The notes under the pieces were generated by a model. That model had not been told where the DNA came from, did not search any database, and saw only the letters and a program-made list of their open reading frames with translations. Of a stretch of DNA of 64,000 bases, positions 1 to 8,297 are shown in pieces. The stretch is from CAXMST01 sp038206985 (GTDB taxonomy: Bacteria > Actinomycetota > Thermoleophilia > Solirubrobacterales > 70-9), in the NCBI GenBank assembly GCA_038206985.1, contig JBBRAH010000010.1, positions 16,420 through 80,419 on the forward strand. The letters run 5' to 3'. How positions within the stretch are numbered: the first letter of the stretch is position 1; the number at the start of each line of letters is the position of its first letter. A program made the position numbers and the translations under genes.

Positions 1-103
1 GAACTGCCGCCAGGCCGTCGAGGACTACCGCGCCGAACACGGCATCGATGAGCCGATCGAGCGCATCGACTGGGTCGGCGCCTGGTGGCGCAAAGCCGCC
101 TGA
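1..103 (+). CDS. C-terminal end of an unidentified protein (cut by the window edge)
   Basis: An open frame enters from the left edge and encodes 33 residues ending VGAWWRKAA before a TGA at 101-103. The fragment is rich in charged and aromatic residues and contains no motif I recognise. It is on the same strand as the ABC exporter genes, whose ATPase starts 51 nt downstream, so it may belong to the same surface-polysaccharide locus, but that is only positional inference. Confidence 0.5.
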   Translation, partial: NCRQAVEDYRAEHGIDEPIERIDWVGAWWRKAA

Positions 104-141
104 GGTGGGCCGCCCCGAGCCCTGGCGGCTCCGGCCTCACC

Positions 142-147
142 TATCCT
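142..147 (+). promoter_or_regulatory. -10-like hexamer TATCCT close to the ABC ATPase start
   Basis: TATCCT lies 7 nt before the ATG at 155, so transcription would start at or next to the start codon. No Shine-Dalgarno sequence is visible in the gap. The same hexamer sits 6 nt before the GTG at 4447. No clear -35 element was seen. Confidence 0.4.
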
Positions 148-154
148 GACCCGA

Positions 155-1411
155 ATGAAACGTGACCTTGCAATCGAGGTGCGGGGACTCAGCAAGCGGT
201 TCCACGTCCGCGGTCGCCGCGCGCCCGCAAGCCTGCGCAGCCGGCTCCGCAATCCGCTCGGGCGCACTCCGGGCCGCTCGCTCGAGGTCTTCCACGACCT
301 CAGCTTCGACGTCGAGCGCGGGGAGTTCTTTGGGATCGTGGGCCGCAACGGTTCCGGCAAGAGCACGCTGCTGAAGCTACTGGCGAGCGTCTATCCGGCC
401 GACAGCGGCACGATCCGGGTCGCCGGCCGGTTGGCCCCGTTCCTCGAGCTCGGGGTGGGCTTCAACCCCAAGCTGACCGCTCGCGACAACGTCGTTCTCA
501 ACGGCGTGATGATGGGATTGTCGCCCGCTGAAGCGCGGCGCCGGTTCGACAGCGTGATCGAGTTCGCGGGTCTGCGCGACTACGTCGACCTACCGATCAA
601 GAACTACTCCTCGGGCATGAAGGTCCGGCTCGGGTTCGCCGTGATGACGCACGTGGACGCCGATGTGCTGCTGATCGACGAGGTACTGGCAGTCGGTGAC
701 GCCGAGTTCCAGGAGCGCTGTGGCGAGGCTTTCGAGGACATGCACCGCGAGGGGCGCACGATCCTGCTCGTCACGCACAACATGCCGACCGTCACGCAGT
801 ACTGCGAGCGGGCACTGCTGCTGCACGACGGCGAGATCCACACGATCGGGGCTCCCGACCTCGTCGCGGAGCACTACTACGACGTCAATCTCTCAGAGAT
901 GCTGGGTCGCCCCGACCACAAGCTGCCGGAGATGTCCTCGAAGATAGTCGCGGCGATCGGTGACCCGTTCGCCCGCATCGACGATGGCTGGATCGCCGAC
1001 GAGCATGGCGAGCGGATCGACCGGATCCGAGCCGGAGCGGAACTCAACCTGCACGCCACGGTGAAGGTCGAGCGCGACTACCCGGACCCCACCTTTCGCT
1101 TTCAGATCGCCAGCAGCGACGGCCGCGTTGTCTTCACCAGCGACCTGGCGTCCCTGTCGGAGACCGGCAGCGCGGGCGCCGGCGAGGTGATCGAGCTGAA
1201 GGCGACCGTCGAGAACCGCCTGCCGCCCGGTCGCTACACGATCGTCAGCGACATTTTCACCGGCGAGGGGACCCCGGCGGGACCGACGCGAATGACCCGG
1301 CTCGAGGTCGAGGGTGAGAGACGCGGTAGCTCGATGCTGCTCGATCACAAGATCAGCGCCTCCACGCGGAGCGCGCCCGTCGCGCCCGTCGCGCCCGAGG
1401 GAGGCCGATGA
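155..1411 (+). CDS. ABC transporter ATP-binding protein, Wzt-like polysaccharide exporter
   Basis: ATPase subunit of an ABC-2 polysaccharide exporter, 418 aa. The nucleotide-binding domain has Walker A GRNGSGKST (residues 63-71), a signature YSSGM near 151-155, Walker B DVLLIDE at about 170-176 and the H-loop His near 208. Residues from about 260 to 385 form an additional C-terminal beta-rich region, as in Wzt proteins whose C-terminal domain recognises the exported glycan. The N-terminal basic stretch before the Walker A region is typical of the teichoic acid and O-antigen exporter ATPases. The stop overlaps the permease start (ATGA), so the two are translationally coupled. The last 30 residues contain a short repeated APVAPVAP tract. 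Substrate is unknown; the neighbouring glycosyltransferase and sulfotransferase suggest a modified surface glycan. Confidence 0.9.
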   Translation: MKRDLAIEVRGLSKRFHVRGRRAPASLRSRLRNPLGRTPGRSLEVFHDLSFDVERGEFFGIVGRNGSGKSTLLKLLASVYPADSGTIRVAGRLAPFLELGVGFNPKLTARDNVVLNGVMMGLSPAEARRRFDSVIEFAGLRDYVDLPIKNYSSGMKVRLGFAVMTHVDADVLLIDEVLAVGDAEFQERCGEAFEDMHREGRTILLVTHNMPTVTQYCERALLLHDGEIHTIGAPDLVAEHYYDVNLSEMLGRPDHKLPEMSSKIVAAIGDPFARIDDGWIADEHGERIDRIRAGAELNLHATVKVERDYPDPTFRFQIASSDGRVVFTSDLASLSETGSAGAGEVIELKATVENRLPPGRYTIVSDIFTGEGTPAGPTRMTRLEVEGERRGSSMLLDHKISASTRSAPVAPVAPEGGR

Positions 1412-2247
1412 ACGCCCAGCCACACGAGCTGCGGGAAATTTCCGGACCCTCGGCGTTCGGCGACAGCTGGCGCCGCACCTGGGATCTGCTCTGGCTGATC
1501 TCCGTCACGGAGTTCCGGCTCCAGTACTCCGAAACGACCCTCGGCTACGTGTGGAGCGTGCTCAAGCCGTTCGCCTTCTTCGGGGTGATTTACCTCGTCG
1601 TGAGCCAGGTGCTCAAGTTCGCCGACGTCGCCGACTTCCCGCAGAAGCTGATTCTCGGCCTCGTGCTCTACCAGTACTTCAGCGAGGCGACCAACAAGGC
1701 CCTGCGCTCGATCCAGACCCGCGAGTCGATGCTGCGCAAGACCCACTTCCCGCGGATCGTGATTCCGCTCAGCCTCAACCTGGGCGCCGCGATCACGCTG
1801 TTCTTCAATTTGGTCGGCGTCCTGCTGCTGTTGATGGTGACCGGGGTCGAGCCGCAGACGACCTGGCTTCTCGCACCTGTTGCCGTGCTCGCCCTGGTCG
1901 TGATGACGACGACCCTGTCGATGCTCCTGGCGGTGGCGTTCGTCCGCTCCGAGGATGTTGGCCAGGGCTGGACTTTGACGCTCCGCGCGCTGTTCTACGC
2001 GACCCCGATCCTCTACACGCTGACGGTGATCCCCGAGTCGATCCGGCCGTTGATCGCGGCCAATCCGCTGACGCCGATCATCGAGATGATGCGCATCTGG
2101 ATCATCGACCCGAACGCGGCCACGCCGGTGGATCTGCTCGGCGTGGTCTCCGGTCTGCTCGTGCCCCTGGCTATTGCGGTGATGATCGCGGTGGCCGGCG
2201 TGATCTGGTTCAAGCGGGACGCTCCGCGCATCGCCGAAGCCCTCTAG
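1408..2247 (+). CDS. ABC-2 type polysaccharide export permease, Wzm-like
   Basis: Integral membrane partner of the preceding ATPase, 279 aa, with about six hydrophobic segments. Before the first of these is the amphipathic stretch DLLWLISVTEFRLQYSET, followed by LGYVWSVLKPF, the pattern found in TagG/Wzm permeases of the ABC2_membrane family. The ATG at 1408 overlaps the TGA of the ATPase gene, consistent with a stoichiometric two-gene exporter. The product would form the transmembrane channel moving lipid-linked or free glycan across the cytoplasmic membrane. Only 4 nt separate its stop from the sulfotransferase start, so all three genes probably form one operon. Confidence 0.9.
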   Translation: MNAQPHELREISGPSAFGDSWRRTWDLLWLISVTEFRLQYSETTLGYVWSVLKPFAFFGVIYLVVSQVLKFADVADFPQKLILGLVLYQYFSEATNKALRSIQTRESMLRKTHFPRIVIPLSLNLGAAITLFFNLVGVLLLLMVTGVEPQTTWLLAPVAVLALVVMTTTLSMLLAVAFVRSEDVGQGWTLTLRALFYATPILYTLTVIPESIRPLIAANPLTPIIEMMRIWIIDPNAATPVDLLGVVSGLLVPLAIAVMIAVAGVIWFKRDAPRIAEAL

Positions 2248-2251
2248 ATCG

Positions 2252-2956
2252 ATGCCGGATCCGCAGCACGGCGCGCCGCGGCGGTTCGTGATCCTCTGCC
2301 TCGGGCGCACCGGCTCCACGCACCTGCAGTCGATGCTCGACTTTCACTCGCAGGCGCGCTGCTACGGCGAGATCTTCGGCGAGGGCAAGCCACCCACCCT
2401 TGCCGCATCCGGGAGCACGGATCCGCGGGCCTTCGTTACCGAGATGCTCGCCGCCGGGCCCGAGCGTGCCGCGGGTTTCAAGCTTCCGATCAACTCGATC
2501 CGCCTGCAGCCGGCGGCCGCCGCGGTGGTCCGCGACGATCCGGAGATGGCCGTGATCAGGCTCTCGCGCCGCAACCGGCTCGCCCAGCTCGTCTCCCGGC
2601 AGCTACTTGCGAGCACCGGCGTCTCGCAGTCGATTTTCGGCAGCTACGGGGATGCCACTGTGCGGCTCGAGCCGCAGGCCTGCATCAAGGCGCTGGAGCG
2701 GATCGCCACCGAGGAACGGGAGCTCGACGGCCTGGCCGGCGGCCATGACACGTTTGAGCTCGCCTATGAGGAGCTGGGCGAGGTCGCGCGGCTCGAGGCG
2801 CTGCAGCGATTTCTGGGGCTCGATCCGCAGCCGCTGCGGTCCTGGTTCGAGCGCCTCCGCACCCGTCCTCTGCGGGAGACCGTCGAGAACTGGGACGAGA
2901 TCATCACGGCGCTGAGCGGCACGCCGTACGAGAACCTGCTCAGCGCGCCCGATTGA
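2252..2956 (+). CDS. Sulfotransferase (Stf0/Sulfotransfer_3-like)
   Basis: Protein of 234 aa beginning with RFVILCLGRTGSTHLQSMLD, which matches the 5'-phosphosulfate-binding loop of PAPS-dependent sulfotransferases (GRTGST). A second conserved segment, AVIRLSRRNRLAQLVSRQLL, corresponds to the 3'-phosphate-binding region in which an arginine-rich helix follows the Leu-Ser-Arg strand. It would transfer sulfate from PAPS to a sugar or lipid hydroxyl. It lies 4 nt after the exporter permease and meets the oppositely oriented glycosyltransferase tail to tail with a 17-bp overlap. PAPS could come from the sat and cysC genes about 20 kb away. The acceptor is unknown; a sulfated exported glycan or glycolipid is the simplest inference. 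Confidence 0.75.
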   Translation: MPDPQHGAPRRFVILCLGRTGSTHLQSMLDFHSQARCYGEIFGEGKPPTLAASGSTDPRAFVTEMLAAGPERAAGFKLPINSIRLQPAAAAVVRDDPEMAVIRLSRRNRLAQLVSRQLLASTGVSQSIFGSYGDATVRLEPQACIKALERIATEERELDGLAGGHDTFELAYEELGEVARLEALQRFLGLDPQPLRSWFERLRTRPLRETVENWDEIITALSGTPYENLLSAPD

Positions 2957-4382
2957 GGCGGGCGCGAAGCTCTCGCACCCTCCTCCGGGCGGCGGCCCCC
3001 CGCCTCCACGCGAACCCGGCGAGCATCACCCGCTCGCGGCCGATCGTCGCGGTCGGGCCGCCCAGATCGCCCAGGGCGCGGCGGCCGAGCCAGGCGATCC
3101 CGGCAGGCGAGTCCTCGATCGCGTCCAGCACTTCGAGGCGGTCAGGGGCGAGTCGCCCGGCGAGCCGCAGGCGCAGTGCCGTGGTCGCCACCCGGACCCG
3201 GCAGTAGAGCTTGAAGTAGGGCACGCGCCAGGCGAGCCGGAAGCCGCGCCCGCTCCAGCGCTCGTACCAGACAGCGACGCGCTCGCGCAGCGGCGCGCTG
3301 AAGCGGCCGAGCCCGTTGGCCTGCAGATAGCCCAGCGCTGCCTCGTCGTGCTGAACGTAGTCGTAAAGCGGCTCGTCCACATAGGCGATCGGCCCGAGCG
3401 CCATCGCGACCTGGCCGATCCAGTGGTCATGGAAGGCGGCCCCATGCCGGGGCGGGAAGGGGAGCACGTCATCGAGCAACCGCGCCTCGAACAGGCAGGC
3501 GGCCCCGGTCACGGTGTTGGCCAGCACCTCGGAGCCGAAGTCCGTGTGGTTGACGGGCCTGAACTCCCAGTAGGTTTCGGCGAGCACCGTGCCCGAGCGC
3601 GTGGTGATCCGCATGTCGCTGAACACGAGCCCCGCACCTGGCGCGCGCTCGAGTTCCTCCAGCAACCGCGCGAGCTTCTCGGGCCGCCAGCGGTCGTCCT
3701 GGTCGCTGAGCGCAACGTGATCGACACCCGGCGGCACCATCGCCAGGGCCCGCTCGAAGTTGGCGTAGAAGCCCTGGTTGGTCTCGGCGAAATCGACCTG
3801 GAAGCGGGGGTCGCCGGTGACAGCGCGCTCAATCGCCAGCCGTCCGGCAGGGCTCGAGCCGTCGTCGCTGATCAGGCAGATCCAGTTGCGGTGGGTCTGA
3901 GCCCGGATCGACTCGACCTGGACCTCGAGCATGCCCGGGTCCGGCTCATACGTTGCCATCGCGATCGCAACCAGTGGACCTTTGCCCTCCTCCGCCCGGG
4001 CGCCGCTCCGCCCGGCACGCTCGATCTGCGGGCGGAGCTCGATCTGGCCGAGGCGCGCTTCGATCGCCTCGTCGTGCCCGGCGATCCGCGCGCGGAGAAC
4101 GACTTCGGCGGTCCGCACCCGGGGCGTCGCCGGCACGGGCACGATCGCCCACCAGTAGTCGTCGCCGCGCATCCGGGGCGGTGCCAGACTCCAGCCGAGC
4201 GCCGCCGTCTCGGTGCCGTCAAAGACGACGACCACAGAGGCGAACCGCTCCCCCGCGGGAAACCGGCAGCGGCCGTCGATGAACAGGGCGGTACCGCCCC
4301 CGGTCGCGAGCCGCTCGGGGAGCGGCGTGACGGTCTCGATTGCGAAGTCGATGCTGCCGGCCAAGGGGGCCGAGGATCGCAC
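2940..4382 (-). CDS. Family 2 glycosyltransferase with N-terminal beta-rich domain
   Basis: A GT-A fold glycosyltransferase. The catalytic region has VAIATYEPDPGMLEVQVES, then ISDDGS, then the metal-binding ALSDQDDRW motif and HDHWIGQVAM further on, matching rhamnosyltransferase-type GT2 enzymes. Roughly 140 residues before this are rich in beta-strand-like sequence and may form a sugar-binding or positioning domain. A longer open frame runs upstream to 4688 but would overlap the divergent gene beginning at 4447. I therefore prefer the GTG at 4382 (480 aa); a TTG at 4364 is also possible, and neither has a strong ribosome binding site. The gene converges on the sulfotransferase and probably builds the glycan exported by the adjacent ABC system. 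Confidence 0.8.
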   Translation of the reverse strand: MRSSAPLAGSIDFAIETVTPLPERLATGGGTALFIDGRCRFPAGERFASVVVVFDGTETAALGWSLAPPRMRGDDYWWAIVPVPATPRVRTAEVVLRARIAGHDEAIEARLGQIELRPQIERAGRSGARAEEGKGPLVAIAMATYEPDPGMLEVQVESIRAQTHRNWICLISDDGSSPAGRLAIERAVTGDPRFQVDFAETNQGFYANFERALAMVPPGVDHVALSDQDDRWRPEKLARLLEELERAPGAGLVFSDMRITTRSGTVLAETYWEFRPVNHTDFGSEVLANTVTGAACLFEARLLDDVLPFPPRHGAAFHDHWIGQVAMALGPIAYVDEPLYDYVQHDEAALGYLQANGLGRFSAPLRERVAVWYERWSGRGFRLAWRVPYFKLYCRVRVATTALRLRLAGRLAPDRLEVLDAIEDSPAGIAWLGRRALGDLGGPTATIGRERVMLAGFAWRRGAAARRRVRELRARLNRAR

Positions 4383-4434
4383 AGCTCCGCCGCAACGCCC
4401 CGCTCCGTCGTCGGCAGCCGCCCGCCGCCAGCCA

Positions 4435-4440
4435 TATCCT
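4435..4440 (+). promoter_or_regulatory. -10-like hexamer TATCCT before the HD-GYP/GNAT fusion
   Basis: TATCCT ends 6 nt before the GTG at 4447, the same hexamer and nearly the same spacing as in front of the ABC ATPase. This supports GTG 4447 as the true start and implies a leaderless mRNA. The 64-nt gap to the divergent glycosyltransferase start must also hold that gene's promoter. Confidence 0.4.
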
Positions 4441-4446
4441 GATCGC

Positions 4447-5550
4447 GTGGACGCAAGCGAGGAGACCGCGGGAACCGGCGGGTCCGCCCCGGGCGCTGGG
4501 CCGGAGAGCGATGCCGAGCTCGCGCGGAAACGAGGTGCCGGCCTGATCGAGGCGCTCGAGGCGCACATGCCGACCGCGGCCGCGCGCTCCGAGATCGCCG
4601 CGACACTCGCCCTGGCGGTCGCCCGGCGGGCGGCGTGCCCGGAGCCGGAGCTGATCGCCGAGGCGGCCCGGCTGCGTGAAGTCGGCAAGCTCTACATGCC
4701 AAAAGAGCTCCTCTACACGCCGGAGACGGATCTCGACCCCACGGCGAAGGCGCATGCCGCGTCTTACTACGAGCAGGGCGAGGCCCTCGCGGCCGGCGCC
4801 GGAGTCGCGGAGCGCGCCTGCGGTTGGATCCTGAACGCCCAGGAGCGATGGGACGGCTCGGGCCCGGCCGGCCTCGCCGGCGTGGAGATCCCGGCCGGCT
4901 CGCGGGTGATCGCGGTCTGTCGCACCTACCTCGACGCCCCGCACACGAGCGGCACCGACGACCCTCGCGCGGCGGCCCTGGAACTGCTCCGCGAGTTGGC
5001 CGGATCGATACTCGATCCCAGATTGGCCACGATCGGTGTCGAGCTCGCGGGGCCGGGGCCTGAGCCTGAGCTGGCCGTGCGGGAGCGCCGGGAGCAGGAC
5101 CTCCCGGCGATCGAGTCCTGTCTCGAGGCGGAGAACGCGATGCAGATCGCCCGCAACGGGGAGCTGGTCGATCCCCTCGGCCACTCGATGCTGGTGGCCG
5201 CGAGTGGCTCCGCGCCCGGCGGGATCGCGGGGCTGCTGAGCTGGATCGACGGCGAGGAAGCTGAGATCCTCGCCGTGCATGCCAGACCTCCCCGGCAGGG
5301 CACCGGCACAGCCCTGCTCGAGGCCCTGGCCAGGAGAGCCGCGGAGCTCGGCCGCAAGCGGCTGATCGTGACGACCACCAATGACAACCTCCACGCTCTG
5401 CGTTTCTACCAGCGTCGCGGCTTCCGTTTGCGGGCTGTGCGGATCGGCGAAGTCGAGCGCAGCCGCGCCCGGCTGAAGCCGTCGATCCCGGTGAACGGTG
5501 AGCACGGCATCGAGCTGCGCGACGAGCTCGAGCTCGAGCGCGCCCTCTGA
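4447..5550 (+). CDS. Fusion of a degenerate HD-GYP-like domain and a GNAT acetyltransferase
   Basis: Protein of 367 aa from GTG 4447. Residues about 30-200 follow the HD-GYP pattern: LREVGKLYMP (76-85) aligns with the family's HDxGKxxIP, ERWDGSGPAGLAGVEIP (133-149) with HHERWDGxGYPxGLxGxxIP, and a later LLRELAGSILDPRL (181-193) with the GxxFDP segment. The His-Asp dyad is replaced by Arg-Glu and the second histidine pair by Asn-Ala-Gln, so metal-dependent c-di-GMP hydrolysis is unlikely. Residues about 210-330 are a GNAT domain with the acetyl-CoA loop RQGTGT (283-288) and NDNLHALRFYQRRGF. An inactive second-messenger domain might regulate the acetyltransferase; this is inference. The open frame extends upstream to 4213, but that part is antisense to the glycosyltransferase. 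Confidence 0.7.
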   Translation: MDASEETAGTGGSAPGAGPESDAELARKRGAGLIEALEAHMPTAAARSEIAATLALAVARRAACPEPELIAEAARLREVGKLYMPKELLYTPETDLDPTAKAHAASYYEQGEALAAGAGVAERACGWILNAQERWDGSGPAGLAGVEIPAGSRVIAVCRTYLDAPHTSGTDDPRAAALELLRELAGSILDPRLATIGVELAGPGPEPELAVRERREQDLPAIESCLEAENAMQIARNGELVDPLGHSMLVAASGSAPGGIAGLLSWIDGEEAEILAVHARPPRQGTGTALLEALARRAAELGRKRLIVTTTNDNLHALRFYQRRGFRLRAVRIGEVERSRARLKPSIPVNGEHGIELRDELELERAL

Positions 5551-5615
5551 TCAGGTCGGAGCCGGGCACTCTGCCCCGCTCCCCGGCTGGCGCTTAGAAT
5601 CCCGCGCTCCGAGCG

Positions 5616-7184
5616 ATGCGCGAGAAGAACCCCCAGACATACGAGGAGAAGCTCTCCTATCTGCGTGAGTTGCGCGACGCTGCAATCAACTCGGCCTCCG
5701 AGGCGGCTGTGGAAAAGCAGCACGCGAAGGGCAAGTTCACTGCCCGCGAGCGGATCGAGAAGCTGCTGGACCCGGGCACATTCGAGGAGCTCGACACCTT
5801 CGTCCGGCACCGGACCTACGACTTCGAGATGCAGAAGAACCGGCCCTGGGGCGATGCTGTCGTCACCGGCTATGGCGAGATCGACGGCCGCACGGTTTTC
5901 GTCTTCTCCCAGGACTTCACCGTGTTCGGCGGCTCGCTCGGCGAAGTGATGGCCGAGAAGATGGTCAAGGTCATGGACATGGCCGCCAAGGTGGGCGCGC
6001 CGGTGATCGGCATCAACGACTCCGGCGGCGCCCGGATCCAGGAGGGCGTCGTCTCGCTCGGTGCCTACGGCGACGTGTTTGTCCGCAACGTCCAGTGCTC
6101 GGGAGTGATCCCGCAGATCAGCGTGATCATGGGCCCCTGCGCGGGCGGTGCCGTCTACTCCCCCGCGATGACCGACTTCATCTTCATGGTCAAGGAGACC
6201 TCGCACATGTTCATCACCGGCCCCGACGTGATCAAGACGGTCACCGGCGAGGAGGTGGAGTTCGAGGAGCTCGGCGGCGCCATGACCCACAACTCCAAGT
6301 CCGGGGTCGCCCACTTCGCCTCCGAGGACGAGGAGAGCTGCCTGGAGGACGTGCGCTACCTGTTCGGCTTTCTGCCTTCCAACAATCTCGAGATGCCACC
6401 CCGGGTCGAGCCCTACGACGATCCTGACCGAACCGAGGACCGACTCGGCCAGATCGTCCCCGCCGACGCGCAGAAGCCCTACGACATGCGGGAGGTCGTC
6501 TCCCTCGTCGTCGACGACGGCGACTTCTTCGAGGTCCACGAGCACTTCGCCCAGAACATCATCTGCGGCTTCTCCCGCCTCGACGGGATGCCCGTCGGGA
6601 TTGTCGGCAACCAGCCCAAGCACCTCGCCGGCGTCCTCGACATCGAGTCCTCCGAGAAGGCGGCCCGCTTCGTTCGCACCTGCGACGCCTACAACATCCC
6701 GCTGATCACCTTCACTGACGTGCCAGGCTTCATGCCCGGCACCGATCAGGAGTGGAACGGGATCATCCGCCACGGCGCCAAGCTGCTCTACGCATTCACC
6801 GAGGCGACCGTGCCGAAGCTCACGGTCGTCACCCGCAAGGCCTACGGCGGCGCCTACGACGTCATGAACTCCAAGCACATGCTGGCCGACTTCAACTTCG
6901 CCTGGCCGACCGCGGAGGTCGCCGTCATGGGCCCCGAGGGTGCGGTCAACATCATCTACCGCAAGGATCTCGCCGTCTCGCCGACGCCCGACGAGCGCCG
7001 CCAGAAGCTGATGGACGATTACAAGGCCAGATTCGCCAATCCCTACGCCGCCGCGGAGCGGGGCTACATCGACGACGTGATCGAGCCCTCCGAGACCCGG
7101 CCGAAGCTGATCCGCGCCCTGCGCACGCTGCAGACCAAGCGCGTGCCGCAGCCCCAGCGCAAGCACGGCAACATCCCTCTTTGA
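5616..7184 (+). CDS. pccB: Acyl-CoA carboxylase beta (carboxyltransferase) subunit, propionyl-CoA carboxylase type
   Basis: Carboxyltransferase subunit of 522 aa, the usual size for PccB/AccD5-type proteins. It transfers the carboxyl group from biotin to propionyl-CoA or acetyl-CoA. The N-terminal half contains KGKFTARERIEKLLDPGTF, VFSQDFTVFGGSLGE and the oxyanion-type segment NDSGGARIQEGV. The C-terminal half contains ITFTDVPGFMPGTDQEW and RKAYGGAYDVMNSKHM, the second oxyanion glycines and the acyl-CoA pocket. A TAGAAT hexamer lies 15 nt before the ATG. No biotin carboxylase alpha subunit is next to it; a possible epsilon subunit is 4.7 kb downstream. Substrate specificity cannot be settled from sequence alone. 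Confidence 0.92.
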   Translation: MREKNPQTYEEKLSYLRELRDAAINSASEAAVEKQHAKGKFTARERIEKLLDPGTFEELDTFVRHRTYDFEMQKNRPWGDAVVTGYGEIDGRTVFVFSQDFTVFGGSLGEVMAEKMVKVMDMAAKVGAPVIGINDSGGARIQEGVVSLGAYGDVFVRNVQCSGVIPQISVIMGPCAGGAVYSPAMTDFIFMVKETSHMFITGPDVIKTVTGEEVEFEELGGAMTHNSKSGVAHFASEDEESCLEDVRYLFGFLPSNNLEMPPRVEPYDDPDRTEDRLGQIVPADAQKPYDMREVVSLVVDDGDFFEVHEHFAQNIICGFSRLDGMPVGIVGNQPKHLAGVLDIESSEKAARFVRTCDAYNIPLITFTDVPGFMPGTDQEWNGIIRHGAKLLYAFTEATVPKLTVVTRKAYGGAYDVMNSKHMLADFNFAWPTAEVAVMGPEGAVNIIYRKDLAVSPTPDERRQKLMDDYKARFANPYAAAERGYIDDVIEPSETRPKLIRALRTLQTKRVPQPQRKHGNIPL

Positions 7185-7209
7185 CGGCCGAGCGCGTCAA
7201 AGGGACTTG

Positions 7210-8238
7210 ATGGAAGCAGCGTCCACCGAAACGCCCCTGGAGATCTCGGCCGTGCTCGTCGCCGACGAGTGGCAGACGGCCAAGATGCTGACCCGCTCGC
7301 TGGCCGCCCAGCGTCAGCCCGATCGGATCGAGTTGGTCGTGGTAACCCACCGCGGGTCGGGCTTCGAACCTGGCCCCGAAACAGAGCTGCTCGGCGGTCT
7401 GCAGGTCGTCGAGGTGGACTCGATAAGGGACATCAGCACCGCCCGCGTCCACGGGATCGAACGGGTGAGCTCCCCGATCGTCTTCCTGGCCGAGACGCAT
7501 TGCTTCCCCCAGGAGGGCTGGCTCGACGCGGTGCTCGAGGCGCACCGGCAGGGGGCCACCTACGTCGGCCCGCGCTTTGCGAGCATGAATCCGGCTTCGG
7601 TGGTCAGCCGGGCCAACTTCGCTGAGCACTACGGTGAGTTCAGCGGCGCGATACCCGACGGCCCGCGTGCCCGTGTCGCAGGTAACAACGCGTCCTTTTC
7701 GGTCGACGCGGTGCGGCACCTCGGCGACGATCTCGAGGCATCGATGCGCGACTTCGCCGGCTTTCAGGAGACCCTGGCGGGGGACGGAGAGATCCGCCTG
7801 GCCGCGGACGCAGTCGTGCGCCACCTCAACGTCTCCAGGTTGCGGGGCTGGTTAATCGAGACATGGGCGGGCGGGCGTCTCGGCGCCGGGAGTCGCTGTC
7901 GCTCGTGGTCGCGCGAGCGGCGGCTCGGCTACGCGCTTGCGTTCCCCCTGATCGCGGTTGTCGAATTCCATCGCAGGCGGCCCGGTCTCAGGCGTCTGCA
8001 AGCGGCCGGCGAGGGCGGCCTGGGGACTGATCTCCTACTCGCGGCCGGAATCCTCTGGCGCTGCTACGGCGAGGCCGTGGGCTTCCTCTGGGGTCCCGGG
8101 TCTCGTGAGACGACCGCGATGAGTCACATGGAGGTCAGGCGCTTCGACTACATCAATGGGAGCGACCGGGAACTCATCCACGCTGCCGGCGAGGAGCTGC
8201 TGGCCCGCCTCCCGGAGCTCCCGGTGGCTCGCAGCTGA
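7210..8238 (+). CDS. Glycosyltransferase family 2-like protein with altered metal-binding motif
   Basis: Protein of 342 aa using ATG 7210, which is preceded by an AAGGGA ribosome binding site. The N-terminus has the GT2 strand order: SAVLVADEWQTAKMLTRSL, then IELVVVTH, then IRDISTARVHGIERVSSPIVFLAETHCFPQEGWLDAV. In ordinary GT2 enzymes the FLAETH position carries a D-x-D metal-binding motif; here it is A-E-T-H. Residues from about 235 onward are arginine-rich, with a hydrophobic stretch LGYALAFPLIAVVEF that may be membrane-associated. Glycosyltransferase activity is therefore plausible but not certain. It lies 25 nt after the carboxylase gene on the same strand. Confidence 0.6.
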   Translation: MEAASTETPLEISAVLVADEWQTAKMLTRSLAAQRQPDRIELVVVTHRGSGFEPGPETELLGGLQVVEVDSIRDISTARVHGIERVSSPIVFLAETHCFPQEGWLDAVLEAHRQGATYVGPRFASMNPASVVSRANFAEHYGEFSGAIPDGPRARVAGNNASFSVDAVRHLGDDLEASMRDFAGFQETLAGDGEIRLAADAVVRHLNVSRLRGWLIETWAGGRLGAGSRCRSWSRERRLGYALAFPLIAVVEFHRRRPGLRRLQAAGEGGLGTDLLLAAGILWRCYGEAVGFLWGPGSRETTAMSHMEVRRFDYINGSDRELIHAAGEELLARLPELPVARS

Positions 8239-8297
8239 CTCGACGCGGTCGGCTCCCCGGTCACCGCTGCTGTCGCATGCTGCGAAGATCGCGCGCG

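Noticed and set aside
4383..4688. Longer N-terminus for the family 2 glycosyltransferase
   Set aside because: It would overlap the divergent GTG 4447 gene, and the added residues are low-complexity Ser/Ala/Arg sequence.
3872..5569. Long minus-strand open frame (565 codons) across the glycosyltransferase 5' end and the HD-GYP/GNAT gene
   Set aside because: Its composition is Arg-, Ser- and Pro-rich low complexity typical of antisense frames in GC-rich DNA, and it overlaps two genes with clear domain motifs.
5406..7166. Minus-strand open frame (586 codons) opposite the carboxylase beta subunit
   Set aside because: It is rich in His, Asp, Gly and Val with no motif, and lies opposite an unmistakable carboxyltransferase gene; a codon-bias shadow.
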